NCBI GenBank assembly: GCA_035582835.1
Contig: JAYKAV010000444.1
Location: 432,027 to 496,026, forward strand
Direction of reading: 5' to 3'
Source of the DNA: Phoebastria nigripes
Taxonomy: Eukaryota > Chordata > Aves > Procellariiformes > Diomedeidae
Length of the DNA: 64,000 bases
In this document: positions 1 to 12,778 of the stretch, piece by piece
Layout: each line of letters begins with the position of its first letter
Position numbering within the stretch: position 1 is the stretch's first letter
Notes under the pieces: model-generated
Told to the model about the DNA's origin: nothing
The model's database searches: none
The model's input: only the letters and a program-made list of their open reading frames with translations
Translations under genes and position numbers: made by a program

Positions 1-22
1 AAAAAAAAAAAAAAAAAAAAAA
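1..22. repeat. Poly-A run at window edge
   Basis: The window opens with 22 consecutive A. It could be the end of a retroposed element or a simple homopolymer whose start lies outside the window. No target-site duplication can be tested because the left flank is missing. Confidence 0.9.
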
Positions 23-3000
23 GGAAAAATAGAAAACCAAAACAATTTCAGCAGAAAGGTAAAACAATTTAGTTAGGAAAAACTACATATGAAGCAACCT
101 TTTGCAAAGTCACTCTGGTATTGAATCAACTGGAAGCAAATGACGCTGTTTTTTTGAGAAATATGAATCCACCTATGGTCTAACTACTTCAGCTGAAACA
201 TCANTGTTCACATACAAACACTCCATAAAGTCATTAGAATAGCTGATGCCTGCATTCTGCCTACACATCCATACAGCTAGCTCTGACCAGGCAAAGGGCC
301 GGGAATCCATCACGGTTAAAACGACATCAGCACACCAGGTGAGCTCTCCAAGGCGGGGGGACAGCGTCCCTGCATAAATACCCATGAAAAGAAGCCCCTT
401 ATATTTGTCAGAGCTCTGCTAACNGATCTTTCCAGACAATAGTCCCCAATGTTAGTGACTCCACCTATGTCCATCTATTTCTCTTCTTCCTAGCCTGACA
501 GGGCATGGATCTGTTATTCCTTCCTCCATGCCTTCACCTTCACTTCATGCCCCAGATATTAGTGCACTCATGCAGAACAAACGTGTGAGAGGTTGCTGTA
601 TTTCTTTGCCCTGTATGAAAGGCTAAAACACACCCTCTTGTTGAACTGGTGGTGTCAGGAGCCGTCCCCAGGCCGCACTTGCCAGTCTCTTTGTGTGTTG
701 CCAGAGCCGGTAAGGTTCAGCCATAGCTGAAAGCATCCCCTGGGGGGGTGAGGAGAAGGCCTCGGGGAGGGCAGTTTGGCAGCTCCACAGCGCTCAAGGG
801 CCCTTACAGCACATGTCTTTCATCACCTCAAAATGGTCTTGTAAGCACTCACAAGAGCTCACCGATAACGTCCACGCTCCAAAAGCCACTTACTACCCCT
901 TTGCCCATTTTACAGCTCCTAAAGAATGTCTTGCTGTTCTCCCGTTTGGGAAGNCGGCTCAGCTGGGCCAGCAGCAGTCCCTCCCTCTCCCACAGCCTGG
1001 GAACACTGCTCCACGTGCGCGCACCTTGCCGCTCTCTCCTTGCCACAGTAACGTTTACACCAGCTGACCCTCCGAGAAAATACTCAAGACAGCAGCATCA
1101 TTTCAGCAGACTTCCAAGCTGGAAACCCAACCGCACCTGGCATGAATATAACATATTGCCTTGCCACTAAACGGAGACCTGTTGATGCAACTCCAAAGGC
1201 CTCCAGCTATGGCCACACAGTATCACTTACAGAAAACCAGTATTGTGGATCTCCTGCTTGCAGCTGTTCCTCACCTACCCTTTCAGCCCTCTGGCGATAG
1301 CAGCCACTGGGGGAGCAAGAAGAGAGGGGGTGCTGTGCCGTGGTGCTACCAGCTGGTCCCCTTTGCAAGCGTGACAGTCCCTGTTGCACAGCGGAGCCGC
1401 AGACTTGCACACAGCACAACTGAGCACATTATCCACGGGCTTTTGTTCTGGGTATCTTTGCACAGGTTGGATAGAAATAGGGCTATACTTATTCTCCTTA
1501 GCAAACAAAATGCTGCTTCTTACATCAGCAGTCAGGTTGGAAAAATAAACTTTCCATTAGCAATGTTGTCCTGCTGATGTGTACAAAAGCAAAATACGCA
1601 ATTACTTTAATTTCTTCTTTAGTTTGATCCATTGGGAAATTTCAAACAAACATTACCCGTTTGTTTTCATCTACTTGGACTGGAATCAGCCCTTGATAAC
1701 AAAACACNTAGTGATGAAGGGCCATAAAAGGCGATTAAATAATTTAATCATCTAAATTTACTATCTCCAGACATGTCGATGCTGCTGTGATTTTGGCTTC
1801 CGCTGCATGCTTTTCTGATTGTAATTCTAATACTTGCTATTCATGTCTGTGCTACGTTGCAGAAATGATCTTTCTTTTTCCTTACCAAGAAAAGCTCAGC
1901 TCAGACAACATCTGGCTTATAAAGAGAATCCACATTTTCACCCAATTTTCCAGCTGGAATAACTGAAGCAAAAGGAGGTCAGGCAACTCACTTACTTACT
2001 CAATGTCACAATCAATATCTACAATGCCATAATATTGATATAAAATACCCTGGGATCCTCTTCACTGTTTTTTCTAAGTCCTAAAATACACTCCCCTCCA
2101 TATGTATGCAAGCTGACTGTACGACCACTATTGTGTTTGATATCACATACTTGTAACATATATTCAATGTTACAAATTCCTGTGCACTCTCTTCTAGCAC
2201 CTGTGGGTATCTTAAGCAATTAAGAAAGCAACTGCATATAATAATTCATCATCTAGATCCTATAATTGAAAGCTAAATAACGGCATTTTGGAAGAGAGAA
2301 AAAGCACACAAATTACAAAAGCAGATAAGCAAGATTATTTTCTTATTTTAGCAAAAAAGGAGTGAAATATAAAGCCCTGCAAGTCAGATCTACATTAGTT
2401 AAGTTTGGTATGTGGAAAAGAGAGAAAGACAACTTGCATCCTTTTGACATTCCACTTCTCACTGATCTCTTGGAACACAGAAAGCGAAACAGCGTAGTCT
2501 AATAGATAGCGCCAACACCTGATACGGTATTTCTTACTCTGTACACCCAGAGAATTGTTTCACCTTTCCAGGCTTTGTTTTTAATTTCTTAATTAAAAAC
2601 TGCTAATCCTAATTGAGACACATAACAAATGTGCAATCTTCAGTATTACCAAAATAAGAAGGTAAAAAAACTCTAGGAAAATGCCGAAGTGACAGTGGTT
2701 AGGATCCCAGAATGAGCCCTACGGTTTGGGAAAGCCTGTATAAAGTTATTAAAACTAAATATAACCCCAACCTTGGCGAAAAAGAAATACAACATAATCC
2801 ATCAAGTTCTACTCCTTCAGTTATCCCAACCTCACAGCAAGGAATATCCAGTGGACTGCTGTGTGTCCTGATGCACAGACAAGGTAACGCACATCAGCCG
2901 ACGCACAATACAGGCCCGTGCACAGGGACCGTAACCTGCAACAAATGCAAAATAATTCATGAGAGCAGAGTCAATCAAGCTGACATACTTGCATGTGTAA

Positions 3001-3461
3001 GAGGCAAGACAATGTCAAGTACAATACTATTTCAGCAGCAAGGGAAGTACTGAATGTTCACCTGGGTGCCACGCTAAATTCCAGTTTATGTAAGCATACT
3101 CATACCAGGTAGGATGAAAGTTTATTTAACACAGGTTTCTGCACCTGTGAGAATCTACAGATGCTTAGGTAAAAGTACAGAAAACAGTCAGTATAATAGC
3201 ATTTCTCCTGAATACTCTTCCAATTTCNACTCATGCAGGTTCCCAGCCTGAGATGGCATCTGCATATTTACTAGTTCTCAAAGACTTTCCTCTCATGAAT
3301 TTTTCCATTCATTCTTCAAACCTATGCAGACACTATGGATGCTAAACATTTTGTGGCAAGGAAATCCACTTTTAATATTCATTCCATGCCTTTTTTTTCC
3401 TCCAAACTTGCCCCCCATTAGTTTCCTTTGATGATCCCTACTTCTCTTGTTGAGAGAAGAA
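23..3461. other. Non-coding AT-rich DNA, no supported gene
   Basis: There is no exon with convincing splice signals and no recognisable protein. Overlapping open frames at 748-1,577 occupy both strands of a moderately GC-rich patch and resemble nothing I know. A minus frame at 173-385 follows an AG but has no credible donor. Isolated N bases occur at 203, 424, 954 and elsewhere. If the minus-strand gene ends near 11,344, this is DNA downstream of it. Confidence 0.6.
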
Positions 3462-3655
3462 ACTGCAAACAAAGTCTACATGTCTCTGTCCATTCTTGAT
3501 TTTTATGACTTCCATCATATCCCCTCATAGTTATTTTTCAGGCCAGGCCAGGCCAGGTCCAGTTTGTCTACATATGTAGTCATGGACTAACTTTGCTGAT
3601 CCTCCTCACCCTTCTCAGTGATTTTCCAATTCCAGTAAGTCTGTTTTGAAATGTG
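3462..3655 (-). mobile_element. Ancient CR1-type LINE fragment, minus strand
   Basis: Read on the minus strand, this stretch follows the 3' part of old CR1 elements: a block equivalent to 'gaggggatatgatggaagtc' followed by 'ataaaaatcaagaatgg'. On the plus strand, 'cacccttctcagtgattttc' and 'caattccagtaagtctgttt' match the reversed CR1 segment just upstream. It is strongly diverged and has no open frame, so it is a fossil. A pentameric GGCCA repeat sits inside it at 3,540-3,556. Subfamily cannot be named by eye. Confidence 0.7.
3540..3556. repeat. GGCCA pentamer tandem repeat
   Basis: About three copies of AGGCC/GGCCA occur in a row inside the ancient CR1 fragment. It probably arose by slippage after the element inserted. 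Confidence 0.8.
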
Positions 3656-6600
3656 AGAGGTACTAAAGCCCTCCCAAGAAGCTGCTATGGAACTCTGCTA
3701 TCCAAGGATAGATCAAAAAGCAAAATTTATTTATGACTTCTCAGTGAGCTAGAAAGCAGGACCAAAACTATGTCATTCTTAACACAGTAAAGCTGCTCTA
3801 AGCTTCCAGGTCCCAGCCTCTGCAAGGCAGAGAGCTGAATCAGAGAGTAATTCCTCTTCCTTCGCCTTCTCCAGATGATTTTCTCTGGTGGGATGAGTAT
3901 AAGCCAGTATTCCTGCCCTTGTGTTTCTCCCCACTCCCACATATTGCTCTTTGTATTCAACAAGCAAAGACAAGCCCTTGCACCTTCACTCTTGCCTTAT
4001 CATCAAACCTAAACTGGTCATTGACAACCTGACTCTGTACCAAGAGGGTTTTTTTTTTAATTTGGAAATGCTGGGGGTTTTTTTAATTTGTAAATTCTGG
4101 AAAGTCCAGAAAATTCCCTCTTACTGTAGAAATAGCTTGAACATCCTGACTCTTATTTCTATTAAGCACCACTTGAGCTGGATACAAAAGAATTGGTCAG
4201 GAAATCAGAAGCTAAGAGGTTAACTTCTGATTTCCTACAAATACACACTACAGCCAGGCATACACAAGTGCCAGAAAAGGATGTGGATGGGAAATAAAGC
4301 AGAGCTTGCTGCAGTTCCTCCTCACTCAGCTCCTTGTTTCTGCCTGAAATACTGCAGACACGGTCTGACTCAAGGAGCAAACCCTTTTGTGAAAATATTT
4401 CCAAGAAATACAGTTGTCTTTTGAATGCATTTTACAAAAAGCAATGTTTAGCCACCAATTCAGATTCTTTTTGCAGGCTCATGTAACTTAAAATTGCCTT
4501 TGATTTCATTTAAAAAAGGAAAATTGGCAAGCACTTAGTATGTGCAAAAGCTTTTGGCAGCTTAAAAATACCGTGTAAAGAAACTTCTTAGTGGGAGCTG
4601 GTACAAACTTTTATGTCAACTCATCTCTCAAGCATTTCATTCGGGCAGGTCCTTTTTGGTGCATTCTTCAAGAACTGGCTTTTTTATATAGTGAAAACAT
4701 TTTAGAATTACATTTTTATTAACCGATACTTCAAGTTTCAATTAGATTCGGAGAAGTAAGGCAAAAACATATTGGTACAATTCCACGCTTGGATTCACTT
4801 TTATCTTTTATATAAAAAACAGAATTAAGCACATGTTAGTAAACATTTCTGTTACTTCCAAATAGTTCTTCAGTTCAAACTGTGTTCATGAGTTTTCTCT
4901 ATACTTCCATACATTCTGCTAAAATATTTTGTATTTACACAAGTGTGTGAGGAATGAGCATGCTACCTGTCAGAGCTGCTTGGTCGCAGGGTTTCTGAAC
5001 AAAAGCAGGTGACGGATGCACAAACACTCCAATCATGAGTCCTTCCCCAACCTATGCATTTGTCAGCATATGTACATTGTCAGCAGAAACAAAATCAGGT
5101 GCTACAAGGGGCAAACAGTCATCACAAAGAATCAGATGCATCACGAACAACAAAATATATCATATATCTTAAATATTGGAAAATGTACTCACTAAAAGTC
5201 TGCATAGAAACAGTAAATGTTTCCCACTGGATGTACCAGATTCAAGGTTAGGATTACTTTCCCTGTATCTTCCACACATCTGCTGCTCATATTCATCTGA
5301 AGGATGTGTTATGGAGCACATGTCTAACACCTGGGAGCAGACAGCCAACGAGGGACTTGGCTTCTTTCATAACAGGCCAGTTAAAAGATAAAAGGAGACC
5401 CAACTGCAAGGTTGTAAGGCCAAAGAAACCGGACATTCTTGGCAACAAACAAGCTTTTAGATAACTGTTTAGATCACTGCACCTCCTAAAGGGCTGCACC
5501 CTTGCTTAAAACCAAAGAGCTAATGGTGGTCAATAGCTGGAGGAACTCAAGCACTGCGAAAGCCAAAACAGAGTCACAGCCTGAATAAGCAAATTCAGGC
5601 ACAAGCGCCAGCTGGCAGGTGGAGAGACCGAACAGGCGACTGAATGCTCTGTGCCTGGTTGCTTTTTCTAGGGAGCTCTAGGGAGATGAGAAAAGGCTCC
5701 TCAAGCACGTGGGAGAACGGGTTAAAGACAGGGAAAGAGCTAAGGCACTGAAAAGAAAGAAGTGCAGATCAGCTACGTGAACACTTTTTATTCTTCACCT
5801 TCAATGCACAAGTATCCAAAAGTGAGACAAAACAGGCCCAATTCCAAGCTCTGTTTCCCCCAAGAACTCGTCCTCCTCTGTAATCCCATTAAGATGAGAT
5901 CTCCTATAGAGATAGCTGCAATGCATGTTTGCACATAATTTACTAATGGAAGAAACATCTCAAACAGGACAGTGGAGCATCTGGTTCCAGGAATTTACAT
6001 TTCACTAATTAATCTCTTTACTGTTGAGACTTACCCTCTGAAAGAGCTAATTTTAGCACGTAAGTCACAAGCTGTGGAAAATATCAAGGTAACACCAAAC
6101 CCTTACTGAAACTATGAAGAAGGTTACGAGTGATTGGTGACATGATGTTCAACTCCCAACATCCTAGTTTCATAGCTAACCACTGATTGATCCAGCAAGG
6201 CCACACACATTTTCCACTCTAACTTCATGATTTCTTTTTTTTGGAGAGAAACATGCAAGCAGCACAGAATTACACTTCTGATTTGTTTTACTGCACCAAG
6301 TCAAAAACTTATTCTGCTGGATTTGCACACGCATAACTGAGAACTGAATTTGGCGATCTCATCTTCAAGCAAGAATCAATACTAATGAAAAGAAAATGAG
6401 CACAGCAGTTGACAGATGAGAAGTGAGGAAAAACAAACACCAAAGGCATGAAGTGTTCAATTCAATTGGTTCCATACGCTGTATTCAGAGCGATCCCTGA
6501 GGCAGAAAGAAGTCTGACAAACATTACAATGGCTATTTTTCATCGAAAACCACACACACAGAACCTATTATGTTTTAAGCTAACCACAAATTGGCAATAA

Positions 6601-9447
6601 TTATTAACAGACTGCAATTGTAGAAGTAAGATATTGCACACAAATTCTTTCTGTTTAGACAGAACATAACATTTTGTTCTGAAGAGGCACCAAATTAACA
6701 GGACAAAAAAAGTACATTTTTTATAATATGTATTTATTTACAGAGCTCCCGAGTTTAAAGTAAGAGTCCTAGCAGAACTGAAATAATTGAGCCCCAGAAC
6801 AATGACGGAATCAGTTTCTTTCTGACTGGAAATGTGTGCACGTATGTACAGCTACCACACCTCAGCGTAGATCATGAGCCAGCTTCAGCTGGACTAGACT
6901 TGGAATAGTGCCCTGAGATGATGTCGGAGCCTTGCCACCCAAAACATCCTGAAGTATTCATGTGACATGCTTTTTGGTGCTGAATCCGAATCCTTTCTCC
7001 ACCGTGGTATTCCTCACTCCAATCACTAATTCAAGCTGGAAGCCTTAATTATTCAAGGAAGGGATTCAAAAGCTAAAAGACCAGAAACTGTTCCTGTATT
7101 TCCTAGACACTTCGTCTTCCTCCATCTTCCTGAGCTCCAAACACTCTGAAGACACCGCGCCTGTTTCTGTATTCCTGAAACAACAGTCCTGCAGCAAACA
7201 AGAGTTCAGTTACTTGAGTCCTTTGGCAGAGAATTCATTTCTTGTTTCACTCACAAAAGCAGAACTGCCAGTTAGTACTAGCTGACAGGCTCAAATATGC
7301 TGAAATGCTGCTTAGCCTTAGAAATGAAATCCTGTGTTTTGCCTTTACAAACCTTTCTTTGGCCTGTGTTTGTCCAGTTCCTCTTAAGGTACAGGAGGTA
7401 TCGCAACCTGGAACTAGTCTGTATTCACCCACACATTGGCAGTAGTCATCTAATAGTCATGAAGTGGTGATGCCTTTCGTCAAAACCTTGTATGATTCAG
7501 GAAATGTAATCTAGAAGTCAGAATCTCTTGAGAATTTTTAGAAGTCAGGTGGCAACCCCCCTGGGATGCAGAGAAAAAAAATAAGATCACCAATGCTAGT
7601 CACACTAGGTTTTACAGCACACAGTCATCACACTTCAGTTTACATTGTAGATGTACTCACAGCATCTACTCCTCAATTTATCTTTCTGCTGCAGCGGATG
7701 GTGGAATGGTTCAGCAGCTGCTATTAAGTGAAATGACTCCTGTTGCACTGTACCATGTTACCCTGCTTTGCTGGCCAGAGGCTGCTGGAGAGGCTATGGA
7801 GCAACAAAGACTTTCCACATGCATTAAAACCAAATGATTCTGATGGAAGAGTATGAAGTGTGGAGATAAAGGCTCAGAGATATGTATCTTCATCTCTCAC
7901 AAGCAATGAAACTTTGCATAAGGCTTTTGTCTGAAATGTGCTGAACTGGAATTCTGATCTATTTAAACTAGGTTTAGACCAAGTGTATTAAGATTACTGT
8001 TGTAAAGAAGAAACTTCATGGAAGTAAGAAATATCAGGAACAGTTCTGTCACACTCCATTCAGATTTCCCATCCACCCAGGAGAGGAATGGATTGCATTT
8101 ATCCTGAAGTCAAAGCAGAAGATGTTTTTCCACTTTGGGAAGGAAGGGGTGGAAGAAGGGCACGGGAGGAGGGATTAACATCAGTAGGAAGAAGTATACT
8201 CACTGTGAAGCAAAAATAAAGCTTTTGATAAGAACAAGGAGGGAGGAAAAAGTAGTATCAGAACATCTTGATGTGTCAACATAGAGCAGTGGTGGCTTGC
8301 CCTCAAAAATGAAATCTTACCAAAGTCTAACAGCAGTGTGCCTAATTAATTTCAGATGAGAAGAAATGGCATTTTCCACTTGGCTTCCCTCTTTCTCATC
8401 ACTGAACTCTTCCTCTCTTACACACTGTCTTTGCCTCGACAGCTCTCCCTCCCCCCTTTGCCCCTCCCAGCAGCTTTTACTTTGGCAGTACTTTCGGTTG
8501 GCCGGCATTCTCGGAGGGCCCTGGTTTCTTTATGGCTCCCTTCCTCACTCAGCATACCTCTTACAGGGCATAGTTGTTTCCAAGCTAAATCAATATCCCC
8601 ATGTTTGTAGCCAAAGGCCTGAAATGGACTCTGGACTCAGCTATATGCATTTAAATCCAGATCAGCTCTACTCGGAGGATTCTGTACCTACAACAGCATG
8701 AAAAAATAAAGCCCAGCCTGGCTCTCGGTGCTGCAGCCAGTGATGAGTTAATGCCAGTGAGAGGCAAGGGCTGAGGACTGGGACTGATACTGTTTTCTGA
8801 AAGCATGAGTTTAATTTACTGTTCCTTTGTACGCTTCTTGAACCGGCTGCAGCTCACCATACTCAGCAGAAGAGAACCAGTCTACCAGAGCCTGGGCCAA
8901 GGATAGTACACACACATTAAGACGACAAGCGCTGCTACCACCGCACTGCTGCTCACCCTCCCAGCCCACGGTTCTCCAGCTGCCGCGTGCAGTGCAGGTC
9001 GGTGCTCCAGCTGCGGATGCCCGCAGGCACACGCTCACTGGTGTTTGCAGTGCAAACACCCGAGCCATGCTGGGGGTGTGCCTGAAGCATCGCAAGTGGA
9101 TTTCTGCATCCTTCTGGCTCATATGTACTGCCTGCGCTGCGTCAACCCGCCTCCTGTGAGCTGTGGACAGTGATACCGCTAACGGAGACGCGCTCCTGTA
9201 ATGGAGTTTGAGCAGCGTGGGATGACACTGCTTCTTAGCCAAGATATGGTAGCAGGCAGTTTCACTGCTTCCAGTCCATTTCTGTAGATATTAACTGTCA
9301 ACCTAACCCACCCATACAGCCTGGTCAGCATAGTGCCAGGAGCAGTCACACATCCCATTACCAAAACCTCACTGTGGGAGGCAAAAGACCAAATTGTTTG
9401 AACTGAGTTACGAGTCTGGAACTACTTGTGCAGCCCAAGACGCACAT
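3656..9447. other. Non-coding DNA, no supported gene
   Basis: This is AT-rich sequence with scattered chance open frames of 60-140 codons on both strands and no consistent splice structure. A GC- and CpG-richer patch at about 8,940-9,150 carries a 143-codon minus frame (8,811-9,242) that resembles no protein I know. Nothing else stands out. Confidence 0.6.
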
Positions 9448-9464
9448 AAAAAAAAAAAAAAAAA
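9448..9464. repeat. Poly-A tract
   Basis: A run of 17 A lies 47 bases left of a TA/TG microsatellite. No retroelement is recognisable beside it. Confidence 0.85.
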
Positions 9465-9510
9465 CAGAGAACGTCTCTGAAAATAGACCTAGAAGCTGCT
9501 GGTCATAAAT

Positions 9511-9545
9511 ACATATATATGTGTGTGTGTATATATATATATATA
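9511..9545. repeat. Compound (TA)n(TG)n(TA)n microsatellite
   Basis: Alternating pyrimidine-purine DNA: a short TA block, five GT units, then about seven TA units. It is likely length-polymorphic, and alternating tracts of this kind can adopt Z-DNA or cruciform structure. Confidence 0.95.
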
Positions 9546-10512
9546 AAAGATGTTTTATATTTCTGTCCAACACTACACTGTCTACTGACAGCATGAAACA
9601 AAATACCTCTACTAAATTCTGTGTATCCAAACAAGAAATACATTTCAAAGCATTTTCTTGAAGTTTCCAGAACTTCAAAGATATTATTGTGGTTATTTTA
9701 GATGGTTCATCCTGTGCCTAGCACTTGGCATTTAAATCTATGTTCATCTCTTTATTATTACCCAGAGTTTATCTCTTCCTTATAATTTATTCAAGTATTT
9801 AATATTGTGATACACACAGGAAAGCAGACAAACATAAATGCAAGATCTGCACTCATGGCTGATTTGGTGTATGAGGGCACCACACCATGTAAATAGCTTA
9901 AGGTTACTACAACCATAGCTCACCCAATTCCAAAATCGCAGACCAGTCAGATCATTGGGATTTTTTCCTTAACTCTCCAACCTTCCTCTGTAGGATTGGA
10001 ATACTTGGACAAAGAAAGCACAAAGGAAGATCCAGAGAGCAAAACGATCAAGGGAAACATGGAAAGCTGGCATTTGCTACAGCCCATCAGAGCTAGAGCC
10101 AAGCAGAACTGCAGACAGAGCATCGCAGACAAAACTGCGACAAATCAAGCATGCGTNTGCATAGATTTGTTTGTAAATGTGCTTATTACACAAAGCAGTG
10201 TGGCTGCAGATGGCCAAAGCCTGAAAAACCTGAAGTGTGGTGGTTTTTTTTGTGGTGTGTGTGTTTGTTTCTCTCTTTGCCTTCTTGGCTTTAATCAAGT
10301 TACTTTGCCATTCTGTAGGTCAATTTTTGTCTCTCCCAAGAAGCATTTTGAACACGCATCTTAAATTGTGATTTTTGTCAAATGCATAAAATTACAAAAC
10401 CTTCCCAAAGCACTCCCAAGGACTGCTACTTACAGAGACTTTTCTGTGCCTCTTTAGTTTATACCCTACTCTTTCAGGTATGCATTGCTTACAAATAAAT
10501 AGCTTGCTTCTC
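9546..10512. other. Non-coding DNA
   Basis: There is no supported gene. A 122-codon plus frame at 9,996-10,364 contains an N and ends in GT-rich low-complexity sequence. It shows no protein-like domain. Confidence 0.6.
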
Positions 10513-10572
10513 TTTTTTTTTTTTTTTTTTTTNNNNNNNNNNNNNNNNNNNNNNNNNAAAAAAAAAAAAAAA
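10513..10572. other. Assembly gap between poly-T and poly-A
   Basis: Twenty T (10,513-10,532) run into exactly 25 N (10,533-10,557), followed by 15 A (10,558-10,572). A round 25-N block is typically a placeholder of arbitrary size. The T-then-A flanks suggest two reads ended in opposing homopolymers, or that a hairpin-forming or retroposon-rich piece was lost. True gap length is unknown. Confidence 0.95.
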
Positions 10573-11343
10573 TCCCTTTTATGTAGGAGGATGTTTTCAT
10601 CACTTTATTGTTTTGAGTCCACACTCTTCATAAGCTGTCATAAGAATTTGGTTAACAGATTCATAATAATTTCATTCCACATACTGTCATACTACACACG
10701 TTGCTGCAACACTAATAAGAAGTGAAAGCAATATAAAACGTTGTTGCTCAGAGTGCTAAAGTCAGATGGAGAAGATTTCCTCAGTGGAAAAAGGCCGTTT
10801 TTAAGGCCATCTTTTTTTCAGCCATATGCATACTTTAAACGTTACTGCAACACTCTGAAGTATGAAAACAGATCCACATCTTGGGCTATTTCTCCTCTGT
10901 ATTTAAGAAACTATACCCAGAGCCCTAGCTGCTGCCTAAACTGGTAAAAGCCAAAACCAAATCAAACGTCTTTCAGCGTAGAAGAACACACACTGCTCTG
11001 AAGAAGAGAGATGGACACCGTCCCTCCTACACTGCTCTGCTGATGACGGTGCCGAGCCCCCTGACCCCACTGAAGCACAGGCACTGAAGGGAAGAGGCTG
11101 GCAATCGCTCTGCAGTTACCAGCAGGCCTGTTGAGCGTTAGGCACAGAAGGCAAAGAAGTCACAAAGGTAACAAGAAGAGTCGCAAAAATGGCTCTGAAG
11201 TAGAACTACATTTTGTGCATCACTTACTACTTTTCCTTTTTACACTCTAATGTCATTCAATTATTCAAACATAGGCCTGCTTCTGTTCCTGCTGAGGTCA
11301 AGTGCCGAAGTGGAAAGATTAAGGTCAAATAAAGCTATATATG
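10573..11343. other. Non-coding DNA downstream of the putative minus-strand gene
   Basis: There is no supported gene. The only nearby signal is the minus-strand AATAAA at 11,344-11,349, so this stretch would lie just past the end of the transcript if the gene model holds. Confidence 0.5.
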
Positions 11344-11349
11344 TTTATT
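11344..11349 (-). promoter_or_regulatory. AATAAA polyadenylation signal (minus strand)
   Basis: The minus strand reads AATAAA 17 bases after the TAA that closes the candidate last exon. Cleavage would be expected some 10-30 bases further on, giving a 3' UTR of only about 40-50 bases, which is short for a vertebrate gene. AATAAA is common by chance in AT-rich DNA, so its weight comes only from the position. Confidence 0.35.
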
Positions 11350-11365
11350 GTTGCTTAAAAATGTA

Positions 11366-11585
11366 TTACACATTGAAGCTTCTGACTTGAGCTAGAAGAT
11401 ATGAATATTTTGAATATTTCTTTTGAACTTTACAGCCCTGGGTAGTCTGGCTTTCCAAAGACAATCCCTCCGCCAAGTCATCGGAGGAAGAGAACACCCT
11501 TCTCTTCCCAGAGCTGAGCCTCATGCCAACGTCCAAAAGCCGCTGCAAGTCCTCCCCATTTGCGTATGCACTGATACATTCCCAC
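11366..11585 (-). CDS. Candidate terminal coding exon, unrecognised protein
   Basis: On the minus strand an acceptor with a pyrimidine run (ACTTTTTTGTAG) precedes a frame that stays open for 72 codons to TAA. Its start continues the phase of the exon ending at 12,654. Residues include ISAYANGEDLQRLL and SSGKRRVFSSSDDLAEG, a hydrophilic, serine-rich tail with no domain I know. If the preceding exons are read in their other frame, translation would instead stop at TGA 11,521-11,523, giving a short tail. Exon and frame therefore both need transcript evidence. Neighbour: AATAAA at 11,344-11,349. Confidence 0.3.
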
Positions 11586-12653
11586 CTACAAAAAAGTCAT
11601 GAGTGAGAGATCTTGCAGTTCTTAGAGTTGCCATCTATTGATAGTGCTTAGTATGCATATAGTACAAATTTTCAGTAGGCAAATGTATACAAATGAGGAA
11701 ATGAGTGCACTGAATTATTTCAACCAGAAACACAAAATTAACACAGATCACGCAACAAAACTTAAGGAACACAATTCCGGAGGTAAACTTTAGTATTAGA
11801 TGAGGAAAAATTCTCAAAGCCATGCTTTTATTGTTGCTACTGCTTTCAGAAGACTAAAATTCCATTTACAAACTAAGTGACCTGAGAAGCAGCTTGGGCA
11901 GCACCCCAGCCCCGCCTTTACGCCAGAGCAGAGCAGAGCAGCCATCCTGCATCTGTGCAACAGGGGAGGTTCTCCTACTACTTCTGTAACTGGAAAGAGT
12001 AGAGAAAAGCTCTGCAAGCTGTCTCTTTTCAGAGATGAAAAACTGAATAAAGAGAGTAATACTGTCACCTTGCTGTTGCTGTGTTCAAGCTAACACGTCA
12101 GTTCAAGTTATGGTATTTTATTCAAAATGCAAAACATTTTACCACGTTTTTGTGCAGCTGGTTACCAAGGGCGGGAGGGGAGGCGGGGAGGAGGATCATA
12201 TCCTCAAATATCACACTTTGCTCTTATCTTCCACACAAATCTCAGCTGCCACAGTTCATAATAAATCACATGAAAAAAAGAATGACCTACTAGATAAAGC
12301 TCAACTTCTTTTCAAGTCACAAGTTCTAAACACAAAGCATCATCCTAAACATTAGTGCCCCCACTCCAAACACCAAACAGTTCCACATAACCCCATGTAC
12401 TAAATTTTCTTCCTTCAGGCATCTTCCTCTTCTCCTTTTTCTTGCAGAAACAGCACGTACAGTCATTTGCATTCACTCTACATAGGTTTTTAATATCTCA
12501 NACCTCACCATCTCATGGACTTATTTTGAAACCCAGCTCTTACAGACATACTCTTAAAGGTACAGAAAACAACAAGATGGTCTATTAAATGCAGAGTCAC
12601 TGAACACGTTGATTCAACTTGTACATCTAGTTAGAGGTTGTTTGGATACTTAC

Positions 12654-12778
12654 TTTGCATGTCTCTTGCAACTCCCAGGATTGTGTCCAAGAAAAGATGA
12701 CACACAACAGTCATTGACAAAGAATTTCCAGTTTTGTCTTTCTGACATCTCTCCCTGCTCCGTGGTTCCAGCCAAGAT
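12654..12778 (-). CDS. Candidate internal coding exon, two frames open
   Basis: This 125-nt minus-strand segment is bounded by CAGTTTTAG and a near-perfect donor, AAA|GTAAGTATCC. Two frames are open throughout. Phase 0 gives residues such as GEMSERQNWKFFVNDCC and joins the terminal exon in its long frame. The other begins SWLEPRSRERCQKDK and leads to an early stop in the terminal exon. The strong donor is the main evidence. The polypyrimidine tract before the acceptor is weak. No family is recognised. Confidence 0.35.

Noticed and set aside
173..385. Minus frame following TATTTATGCAG, possible exon
   Set aside because: The acceptor is weak, no convincing donor exists before the stop, and the segment contains an N.
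748..1577. Chain of 140- and 138-codon plus frames
   Set aside because: Not joined by splice signals, overlapped by minus frames, includes an N, and resembles no protein.
2019..2219. Minus frame near tandem GTAAGTAAGTGAG donors
   Set aside because: The donor-like repeat lies after the frame has already stopped, and no acceptor with a pyrimidine tract precedes it.
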